A stretch of 60,426 nt of DNA, from assembly GCA_029260755.1 (NCBI GenBank), contig JAJDCQ010000097.1, forward strand, positions 1 to 60,426, written 5' to 3'. The stretch is from Planctomycetota bacterium. Its GTDB lineage: Bacteria; Planctomycetota; J058; JAJDCQ01. A program made the position numbers and the translations under genes. Under the pieces are notes generated by a model. That model ran no database searches, was not told the DNA's origin, and saw only the letters and a list, made by a program, of their open reading frames with translations. Shown here one piece after another: positions 1 to 7,059 of this stretch (position 1 is its first letter; the number at the start of each line of letters is the position of its first letter).

Positions 1-1136
1 GGGTGGTGGCCGCCGGCCCCGCCCGGGGCCGCCGGGTGGCGGCGGCCGGGGGCGCGGGCGGGGCGGTGGGGCCGGGCGGGCGCGCCCGCCGTCACCACCA
101 GGACGCCGAGAGCGCCCCCGAGGAGGGTCGCGGCGCGGTTCCGCCCCGCCCATCTCCGGGCGCGCCGGGCCGCGCCCGGCGGACGGACGCGGATCGTGTC
201 GCCGGCGAGCCACCGCTCGAGGTCGGCGGCCAGCGCTCCCGCCGACGGGTAGCGCTCGGCCGGGTCGCGCTGGAGGCACTGCCACACGATCGCGTCGAGG
301 TCGGCGTCGATGCGCCGGTCGAGCGCGCGCGGCCGCGGCGGGTCCTCGGTGATCACCCGCTGGAGCACGACGAGGGCGCGGTCGCCCTCGAACGGGCTCC
401 GTCCGAGCAGCGCCCGGAAGGCGAGCGCGCCGAGCGCCCAGACGTCGATCGCCGGTCCGGCGAGCGTCGTCTCGCCGGCCGCCTGCTCGGGCGCCATGAA
501 GTGGGGCGTCCCGAGCACCTCCCCGGTCACGGTGAGCCGCCGCACCGTCGCGACGTCGCGGGCGAGGCCGAAGTCGGTCAGGTGGGCGCGTCCCTCGTCG
601 TCGATGAGCACGTTCGCCGGCTTCACGTCGCGGTGGACGATCCCGAGCCCGTGGGCGTGGTCGAGGGCGAGGGCGACCTCGCGGACGAGCTCGGCGACGC
701 GGCGCGCCGGCGGACGGCCGCCCTTCAGATGCGCCTCGAGGCTCTCGCCCTCGATGAGGCCCATCACGATGTAGGGGCGCCGATGCTCGTCGATGCCGAC
801 CTCGTGGACGGGCACGATCCCCGGGTGGCGGAGGCGGGCCGTCGCGCGCGCCTCGCCGAGGAAGCGCTCGAGGTCCTCGGCCTCGAGCGGGGCGACCTCC
901 AGGATCATCTTGATCGCGACCGGCCGGCGCAGGTTCGGATCGAACGCCCGGTAGACGACCCCCATCCCGCCGCGCCCGAGGACGCCGTCGATCCGGTAGC
1001 GGCCGACGCGCGCTGGCGGGCCGATCTGCTCGACGCCGCTCGCGGACGCCGAGGCGGGCGCGAGAGCGAGCCCGCACCCGCCGCAGCGCGGGTGGCCGGG
1101 AGGCGTCGGTCGGCCGCAGGCGGGGCACCGATTCAC
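1..1136 (-). CDS. Ser/Thr protein kinase with N-terminal zinc ribbon (partial, runs off the window)
   Basis: Cytoplasmic Ser/Thr kinase whose C-terminal part lies beyond position 1. A GTG start at 1136-1134 overlaps the stop of the upstream kinase gene (GTGA), and a GAGGAG about 11 bases upstream could serve as ribosome binding site. Residues 1-25 hold two CxxC pairs (C4/C7 and C18/C21), a small zinc ribbon. The kinase domain starts near residue 44: glycine loop GRGGMGVVY, VAIK lysine, HRDVKPAN catalytic loop near residue 168, DFGLARD, and GTPHFMAPEQ in the activation segment. Near the window edge a hydrophobic stretch rich in Leu, Gly and Val is likely the membrane helix, followed by Pro/Ala/Arg-rich sequence. 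The kinase domain most resembles that of the gene at 4288-7059 (shared ERFLGEAR and LTDFGLARDV). TPR repeats beyond the edge are likely by analogy but not seen. Confidence 0.85.
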   Translation of the reverse strand, partial: MNRCPACGRPTPPGHPRCGGCGLALAPASASASGVEQIGPPARVGRYRIDGVLGRGGMGVVYRAFDPNLRRPVAIKMILEVAPLEAEDLERFLGEARATARLRHPGIVPVHEVGIDEHRRPYIVMGLIEGESLEAHLKGGRPPARRVAELVREVALALDHAHGLGIVHRDVKPANVLIDDEGRAHLTDFGLARDVATVRRLTVTGEVLGTPHFMAPEQAAGETTLAGPAIDVWALGALAFRALLGRSPFEGDRALVVLQRVITEDPPRPRALDRRIDADLDAIVWQCLQRDPAERYPSAGALAADLERWLAGDTIRVRPPGAARRARRWAGRNRAATLLGGALGVLVVTAGAPARPHRPARAPGRRHPAAPGGAGGHH

Positions 1137-4033
1137 TGACCGCGCATCTCCTCGAGGAGCCTGCGGGCCGCCGGCGCCTGGGCGTCGTCGGGCGCGCGCG
1201 CGAGGAAGTGCTCGACGTCGGCGATCGCCTCCTCGACTCGACCGACGGCGCGCCGGACGTCGGCCCGAAGCACGTAGAGCCGGAGCTGCCCGGGCGCGAT
1301 CGCGAGGGCGGCGTCGAAGTCGGCGAGGGTGCCCTCGAGGTCGCCGAGCGGTCGCCGGCTCATCGCCCGACCGGCGAGCGCGGCGAGGTCGCGTGGGTTC
1401 AGCGTGACGGCCCGGTCGAAGTCGGGGAGCGCCTGGGCGGGCCGGCCGGCGCGAAGATGGACGTTCCCGCGCGCCGCCCACGGGTCGGGGGAGCCCGGGG
1501 CGAGCGCGACGGCGCGGTCGGCCGCGGCGAGCGCGCGTTCGTGCTCGCCGTTCACGCTTCGCTGCTTCGAGAGACCGATGTGGGCGGCGAGGCAGCTCGC
1601 GTCGACATCGATCGCCTCCTCGTAGGCCTCGATCGCGCGAAGCGCGCGGCCGGTGCTCGCGAACACGTGGCCCTCCTCGACCGACGCCCGGGGGTCGCGC
1701 GGCGCGAGCGCCTTCGCCCGCCGCAGCCACTCGAGTGCGTCCGGGAGGCGCCTCCGAGCGCGGTCGAGCCGGGACGCGACGATGAGAGCGTCGACGTTCT
1801 CGGGGTCGATCTCGAGCGCGCGGCGGACGTCGGCCTCGGCCTCGACGACCCGGCCGAGGCGGTGGCGCGCGTTCGCGAGCTGAGTCCACGCGAGGACGTT
1901 CCCCGGATCGAGCTCGGCCGCCCGGCGCGCCCATCGCTCGGCGTCGGCGTACCGTCGGCGTTCGATGTGGAGCTTCGCGGTCTGGAGCCACGGCGCGATC
2001 CCCGAAGGGCTCGAGGCGGTCGGGTCGAGCTCGGCCGCGCGGGTGTAGTCGGACAGGGCGTCCTCGGGCCGATCTCCCGCCAGCCTCGCCTGTCCGCGGA
2101 GGAACCAGGCCTCGGCGAGATCCGGCGCGACCGCGATCGTCCGGTCGGCGAGGGCGGCGGCGTTCGCGATGTCGCCGCGGAGCCAGGCGATCCGCGCGCG
2201 CAGGACCCAGGCGCGTCCGAGGTGGGAGTCGATCCGGACTGCCTGGGCCAGGTCGTGCTCCGCGCCGACCGGATCGTCGGCGTAGATCCGCGCCTGGCCG
2301 CGGCCGAGCCAGCTCGTCGCGACGTCCGCGCGGATGGCGATCGCGCGGTCGTAGGCGTCGACCGCCCCGGCGGGGTCGCCCTGCCGGAAGAGGGTGGCCG
2401 CCAGGTTCGCCCAGGCGCGCTCGTCGCTGGGGGCGCACTCGACGAGACGCCGGTACTCCTCGATCGCGCCGGCGACGTCGCCGGCGTCGATCAGGCGCTT
2501 GGCGCGGGCGTGCGACGGGGCCGGGTCTCTCGGTCCGGTCGATCCGGTCGATCCGGTCGTCGGAGCCTCGGGCGGACGAGGCTCCGGCTCGAGCTCCGCG
2601 GACGCGGCGCGGACGGCCGCGTCGTCGATGCCGAGCGCGTCGGCGAGTCCGAGCGCGTCGCGCGCGGTGGTCTCGGCCTTCGCGGCGCCGGCCGCCCGCG
2701 CCAGCCGGAGCGTCGCGTCGAAGGCGGCGCGACGGGCGTCGGCGTCGTCGGCGCTCAGGCGCAGGATCGCGAGCCGCGCCACCGCGTCGTCGAACGCGCG
2801 GTCGAGCTCGGAGGCCGCGTCGCGATCGTCCGCCGCGAGCTGCTGGCGAACGCTCGCGATCGCGGAGGCGCGCGCGCCGCGCGCCTCGGCGAGCTCGTCG
2901 GAGGCCCGGGCGAGGGCCGCGGCGAGCCCCGAGACCGCTCCGAGGAGGGTGACCACCGCGACGCTCAGTCCCGCCGCGAGACGATGGCCGCGGAGGAGGC
3001 GGCGGGCTCGCACCGCGGGTCCGGGCGGTCGCGCCTGGATCGGCTGGCCGGCGAGCCAGCGGCCGAGGTCGGCCGCGAGGGCGTCGGCGGTCGGGTAGCG
3101 GTCGGCCGGGTCGCGCTCGAGGCAGCGCATCAGGATCGTCTCGAGGGCGGGGTCGAGGCGCGGGTCGACCTGTCGCGGCGGCGTCACCTCCTCGGCCACG
3201 ACGCGCCGAAGGACGGCGAGGGCGTTCTCGCCCTCGAACGGGGGACGCCCGAGGAGCATCCGGTAGAGGAGGGCGCCGAGTCCCCAGACGTCGGTCGCCG
3301 GCCCCTGGAGCCCCGTGCGTCCGGTCGCCTGCTCGGGCGCCATGAAATGCGGCGTGCCGAGGATCTCGCCGGTGACGGTCAGGGCGCGCGATCCGGCGGC
3401 GTCGTGGGCGAGGCCGAAGTCGGTGAGGAGCGCCCGGCCGTCGCCGTCGACGAGCACGTTGGCCGGCTTCACGTCGCGATGGACGATGCCGAGGCCGTGG
3501 GCGTGGTGGAGGGCGTCGGCCACCTGCCGGACGATCTCCACGGCGCGGCGCGGCGGGAGCGACCCGCGCCGGAGGAGGGCGTCCATGCTCGCGCCCTCGA
3601 CGAGGCTCATCACGATGAACGGGCGTCGCTGCTCGTCGACGCCGACCTCGTGGATCGGGACGATGCCCTGATGGCGGAGCCGGGCGCAGGCGCGCGCCTC
3701 GCGGACGAAGCGGTCGATGTCCTCGGGCTCGAGGTCGGCGAGGTCGAGGACCATCTTGATCGCGACCGGGCGGCGGAGCTCCGGGTCGAACCCGCGGTAG
3801 ACGATGCCCATGCCGCCTTGCCCGAGGATCCCGTCGATCCGATACCGGCCGATCCGGGCCGACGCGGCCGGGCTGCTCGCGCGCCGATCGAGGAGGACGC
3901 CGGAGGCGGGCGGCGCCCCCGAAGCCGCGACGAACGTCTCCGAAGGCGCGAGCGACGCGCCGCAACTGGCGCAGCGCGCGTCGGTCGGCCGGATCGGCCG
4001 GCCGCATCGAGGGCAGCCGGAGGAGGAGGTCAT
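1133..4033 (-). CDS. Membrane Ser/Thr kinase with zinc ribbon and C-terminal TPR array
   Basis: Predicted transmembrane signalling kinase of 966 residues. The ATG at 4033-4031 is preferred because the zinc ribbon (C7/C10 and C21/C24) begins just after it; the frame stays open ten codons further upstream to 4063. The kinase domain spans about residues 60-330 with GQGGMGIVY, VAIK, HRDVKPANVLV, DFGLAHD and GTPHFMAPEQ, all catalytic residues intact. A hydrophobic helix follows near residues 345-370. After a helical segment and a Ser/Thr/Gly/Pro linker, about 450 residues of degenerate 34-residue TPR units (motifs such as AWANLAATLFRQGD) presumably bind partners outside the cytoplasm. The stop overlaps the start of the next kinase by four bases. 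The domain is most like that of the gene at 7056-9845 (shared ERDIxRFVREARACARL and LTDFGLAHDAA-type motifs), pointing to duplication. No strong ribosome binding site is seen. Confidence 0.9.
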   Translation of the reverse strand: MTSSSGCPRCGRPIRPTDARCASCGASLAPSETFVAASGAPPASGVLLDRRASSPAASARIGRYRIDGILGQGGMGIVYRGFDPELRRPVAIKMVLDLADLEPEDIDRFVREARACARLRHQGIVPIHEVGVDEQRRPFIVMSLVEGASMDALLRRGSLPPRRAVEIVRQVADALHHAHGLGIVHRDVKPANVLVDGDGRALLTDFGLAHDAAGSRALTVTGEILGTPHFMAPEQATGRTGLQGPATDVWGLGALLYRMLLGRPPFEGENALAVLRRVVAEEVTPPRQVDPRLDPALETILMRCLERDPADRYPTADALAADLGRWLAGQPIQARPPGPAVRARRLLRGHRLAAGLSVAVVTLLGAVSGLAAALARASDELAEARGARASAIASVRQQLAADDRDAASELDRAFDDAVARLAILRLSADDADARRAAFDATLRLARAAGAAKAETTARDALGLADALGIDDAAVRAASAELEPEPRPPEAPTTGSTGSTGPRDPAPSHARAKRLIDAGDVAGAIEEYRRLVECAPSDERAWANLAATLFRQGDPAGAVDAYDRAIAIRADVATSWLGRGQARIYADDPVGAEHDLAQAVRIDSHLGRAWVLRARIAWLRGDIANAAALADRTIAVAPDLAEAWFLRGQARLAGDRPEDALSDYTRAAELDPTASSPSGIAPWLQTAKLHIERRRYADAERWARRAAELDPGNVLAWTQLANARHRLGRVVEAEADVRRALEIDPENVDALIVASRLDRARRRLPDALEWLRRAKALAPRDPRASVEEGHVFASTGRALRAIEAYEEAIDVDASCLAAHIGLSKQRSVNGEHERALAAADRAVALAPGSPDPWAARGNVHLRAGRPAQALPDFDRAVTLNPRDLAALAGRAMSRRPLGDLEGTLADFDAALAIAPGQLRLYVLRADVRRAVGRVEEAIADVEHFLARAPDDAQAPAARRLLEEMRGQ

Positions 4034-4075
4034 CGCCAGCTCATGATCGCCCCTCCGGCCCAATCGGGCGAGGGG
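4013..4075. repeat. 63-bp direct repeat, copy A (over the kinase start)
   Basis: Matches 4201-4263 at 61 of 63 positions by eye. This copy contains the first seven codons of the kinase gene starting at 4033 plus about 42 bases upstream. It is presumably the original from which copy B was made. Confidence 0.9.
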
Positions 4076-4101
4076 CCGGGCGGGTCTCGGCGACCCGAGG
4101 A

Positions 4102-4174
4102 CCCGAAGGGGTCAGGTCTCGGATGTTCGCATTAGCACCGTTAATGCGGACATCCGAGACCTGACCCCTTCGGG
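4102..4174. repeat. REP-like palindromic element, copy 1
   Basis: Two arms of about 33 bases, identical apart from one position, are separated by a 7-base loop, so either strand could form a long hairpin. The arm ends carry GGGGTCAGGTC, which also begins or ends the elements at 17674, 45716 and 60302. Short palindromes of this kind are typical of REP/REPIN elements mobilised by REP-associated tyrosine transposases (Y1 HUH family). No such transposase is seen in the window. It could also act as a bidirectional terminator between the two kinase pairs. Confidence 0.8.
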
Positions 4175-4200
4175 CTGACTCCTTCGGGCTCGGCGGACGC

Positions 4201-4263
4201 GCAGCCGGAGGAGGAGGTCATCGCCAACTCATGATCGCCCCTCTGGCCCAATCGGGCGAGGGG
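4201..4263. repeat. 63-bp direct repeat, copy B
   Basis: Near-exact copy of 4013-4075, offset by 188 bases, with the palindrome 4102-4174 between the two. It carries a dead copy of the kinase start (ATG and six codons) just downstream of the stop codon of the gene at 4288-7059. Confidence 0.9.
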
Positions 4264-4287
4264 CGGGGGGACGCGTCCCCGGTCGCC

Positions 4288-7059
4288 TCAGCGACCGCCC
4301 GCCTTCACCTCGGCGAGCTGCTCGCGATAGCGCGCCTCGCTCGCGCCGTCCGGCGCGCCCTCGAGCAGCCTCTCGAGATCGGCGATCGCGCGGGCGGGGT
4401 CGCCCCGCTCGCGGCGCACCTCGACGCGCTTCTCGAGGACCAGGCGCGGGAACGCCCGCCCTTCCATCGCCGTGATCAGCCGCGTCAGGTCGCTCTCCGC
4501 GCCCTCGAGGTCTCCGACCGCCCGCCGAGCGGACGCGCGGCCGGTCCACGCGCTCACGTCGCCCGCTCCGAGCGCGATCGCCCGGTCGAACGCGGCGACG
4601 GCGGCCGCCGGGTCCTCGCCGATCGTGTAGAGGACGCTGCCGAGGGTCGTCCAGGCCGCGGACGAGCGGGGCGCGAGCTCCGTCGCCCTCCGGGCATCGG
4701 CCAGCGCGCCGGCGAGGTCACTTCGGGCGAGCTTCGTCATGGCGAGGCCGGCGAAGGCGGGACCGAGCCGGGGCGAGATCGCGAGGGCGCGCTCGTAGTC
4801 GGCGGTCGCCCGGGCGACGTCTCCCGTCCTCAGCCGGAGCTCCCCGCGCTCGAGGAGCGGCATCGGATCGTCGGCGAGGGCGACCCGGACCGCCTCGTCG
4901 AGCGACCGCAACGCCTCGCGAGCCTTCCCGGCGTCGCGGAGGATCTTCGCCCGGGTGATGTGGGCGCGCGCGTGACGCGGATCGATCCGGAGGGCCCGGG
5001 CGACGTCGGCGCTGGCCTCGGAGGTCCGTCTGGCGCGGCGGAGCGCCTCGGCCTTCGTGGTCCAGGCGGCGATGCTCTCGGGGTGCCGCGCGACGGCCTC
5101 CTCGGCGGTCCGGACCGCCTCCGCGATCCGTCCGAGCTGGACGAGGACGTCCGCGACCCGGGTGAGCAGCTCGGTCTGGCGCGGATCGAGCTCGAGCGCG
5201 GCGCGGTAGTCCGCGAGCGCGTCCTCGGGCCGACCCATCGCGGCCGCGAGCTCGGCCCGCTCGAACCGCGCCACCGCCATCCGCGGCTCCCGGGCGATGG
5301 CGCGGTCGAAGAGCTGCGCCGCCTGGTCGAGCTCGCCCTTGAGTCGCTCGATGCGGCCGAGCAGCAGCATGGTCCCGGTCTCGCGCGGCGCGATCGCGAG
5401 GGCGCGGCGGACGTCGCCGGCCGCTCGATCGAGGTCGCCCTCCTGGATGGAGACGCGGCCGCGGTCGGCGAGCGCCATGACGTCGTCGGGGTCGAGCTCG
5501 AGGGCGCGGTCGAGCGCGGCGCGGGCGCCGGCGAGGTCCTTCTTCATGAGGCGGACCGCGCCGATGTTCGACCAGGCCTCGGCGTCCCCGGCGTCGCGCT
5601 CGACGATCGCGAGCAGGTCCTCGAGCGCCCCGTCGAGCTCGCGCGCGAACATCCGCGCCCGAGCGCGAACGCGGCGCGCTTCGATCAACGACGGGTCGCG
5701 GGCGAGCGCTCCGGTGGCCGCCTCGATCGCGGCGGGGAATCGACCCGCCGCGAGATGTCCCTTCGCCCTCTCGAGCTCCGCGCGGGCGCCGTCGTCGTCG
5801 GGGGCGCGCTCGGGGGGAGCGGTCGCCTCGGGATCCCGGGCGTCCTCGTCGGTCGCCGTCGCCGCGTCGGCCGGCCGATCGCCCCTCGCGCGGGCCGCCG
5901 CGCTCCAGCGCGACCGGGCATCCTCGGCCGCCCGCGCCGCGGCCGCGTCGTCGGGCGAGGCGTGGGCGAGGGCGACGCGCGCGACGAGCGCCGGGAGCTC
6001 GTCGCCCGACTCGCGAGCCTCGCCGTCGAGCTCGGCGAGGAGAGTCGCCCATGAGCCGTCGGCCCCGCCCCGCCCCGCGTCCGTCCCCCGGGCGAGGGTG
6101 ATCGCGAGCCCGAGGGCCGAGACGATCAGGAGCGCGGCGACCGCTCCGAGGGTCGCCGCGAGGCGGTTCCGGCCCACCCATCGACCGACGCGCGCGCCCG
6201 CGCCGGGGGCGCGGACGCGGATCGTCTCCCCGGCGAGCCAGCGGTCGAGGTCGGCGGCGAGCTCGCCGGCCGTGGCGTAGCGGTCGCCCGGCTCGCGCTG
6301 GAGACAGTGGCCGACGATCGCGTCGAGGTCGGGGTCGATCCTCGGGTCGATCGACCGCGGACGCGGCGGCTCCTCGGTGACCACCCGCTGGAGCACGATG
6401 AGGGGCGCGTCGCCATCGAACGGAACGCGCCCGACGAGCGCCCGGTAGAGGACGGCGCCGAGCGCCCAGATGTCGATGCCCGGGCCCGCCCGGCCCGTGT
6501 CGCCGGCCGCCTGCTCGGGCGCCATGTAATGCGGCGTCCCGAGGATGTCGCCGGTGACGGTGATGCGGCGGAGGCTCGCGACGTCGCGGGCGAGGCCGAA
6601 GTCGGTCAGGTGCGCGCGCCCTTCCCGGTCGACGAGCACGTTGGCCGGCTTCACGTCGCGATGGACCACCCCGAGGCCGTGGGCGTGGTGGAGGGCGAGG
6701 GCGACGTCGCGGACGATGGGGACGACCTGCTGCGGCCTCGGCGTCCATCGGGTCAGGATCGTCTCGAGGCTGTCGCCCTCGACGATTCCCATGACGATGA
6801 AGGGGCGCCGGTGCTCGTCGAGGCCGACCTCGTGGATCGGCACGATCCCCGGGTGACCGAGCCGCGCCGCCGAGCGGGCCTCGCCGAGGAAGCGCTCGAG
6901 GTCGTCGGGCTGGAGCCAGGCGGCCTCGAGGACCATCTTGATGGCGACCGGCCGGCGGAGACCCGGATCGAAGCCGCGGTAGACGACGCCCATCCCGCCG
7001 CGGCCGAGGACGCCGTCGATCCGATACCGGCCGACCTGCGATGGCGTCGGCGCGTTCAT
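4288..7059 (-). CDS. Membrane Ser/Thr kinase with C-terminal TPR array (no zinc ribbon)
   Basis: Predicted 923-residue transmembrane kinase. The ATG at 7059-7057 overlaps the stop of the upstream kinase (ATGA) and has GAAGG about nine bases upstream, so translation is probably coupled. Unlike its three neighbours it lacks a zinc ribbon: the kinase domain begins at about residue 10 (GRYRIDGVLGRGGMGVVY, VAIK, HRDVKPANVLV, DFGLARDV, GTPHYMAPEQ). A hydrophobic helix (roughly LAATLGAVAALLIVSALGLA) lies near residue 290. After a charged, Ala/Asp-rich stretch come about 500 residues of TPR repeats. An open frame continues far upstream, but that part is an arginine-rich shadow of the neighbouring gene and is not coding. 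Closest relative in the window is the partial kinase at 1-1136. Confidence 0.9.
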   Translation of the reverse strand: MNAPTPSQVGRYRIDGVLGRGGMGVVYRGFDPGLRRPVAIKMVLEAAWLQPDDLERFLGEARSAARLGHPGIVPIHEVGLDEHRRPFIVMGIVEGDSLETILTRWTPRPQQVVPIVRDVALALHHAHGLGVVHRDVKPANVLVDREGRAHLTDFGLARDVASLRRITVTGDILGTPHYMAPEQAAGDTGRAGPGIDIWALGAVLYRALVGRVPFDGDAPLIVLQRVVTEEPPRPRSIDPRIDPDLDAIVGHCLQREPGDRYATAGELAADLDRWLAGETIRVRAPGAGARVGRWVGRNRLAATLGAVAALLIVSALGLAITLARGTDAGRGGADGSWATLLAELDGEARESGDELPALVARVALAHASPDDAAAARAAEDARSRWSAAARARGDRPADAATATDEDARDPEATAPPERAPDDDGARAELERAKGHLAAGRFPAAIEAATGALARDPSLIEARRVRARARMFARELDGALEDLLAIVERDAGDAEAWSNIGAVRLMKKDLAGARAALDRALELDPDDVMALADRGRVSIQEGDLDRAAGDVRRALAIAPRETGTMLLLGRIERLKGELDQAAQLFDRAIAREPRMAVARFERAELAAAMGRPEDALADYRAALELDPRQTELLTRVADVLVQLGRIAEAVRTAEEAVARHPESIAAWTTKAEALRRARRTSEASADVARALRIDPRHARAHITRAKILRDAGKAREALRSLDEAVRVALADDPMPLLERGELRLRTGDVARATADYERALAISPRLGPAFAGLAMTKLARSDLAGALADARRATELAPRSSAAWTTLGSVLYTIGEDPAAAVAAFDRAIALGAGDVSAWTGRASARRAVGDLEGAESDLTRLITAMEGRAFPRLVLEKRVEVRRERGDPARAIADLERLLEGAPDGASEARYREQLAEVKAGGR

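Larger units (their letters stand above)
4034..4287. other. Intergenic region between the two kinase pairs
   Basis: No gene. The 254 bases hold a palindromic repeat at 4102-4174, flanked by two copies of a 63-bp direct repeat that begin at 4013 and 4201. The second copy duplicates the first codons and the upstream region of the kinase gene that starts at 4033. I see no convincing promoter for that kinase, which may be read through from the upstream pair. Confidence 0.8.

Noticed and set aside
1208..4135. A 975-codon plus-strand reading frame opposite a kinase gene
   Set aside because: The translation is Arg/Glu/Val-rich without motifs, a typical shadow frame of GC-rich coding DNA; the minus strand has a complete kinase.
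4013..4263. The 63-bp direct repeat as a transposon target duplication or attachment site
   Set aside because: It is far longer than known target duplications, contains the start of a gene, and no integrase or transposase is present.
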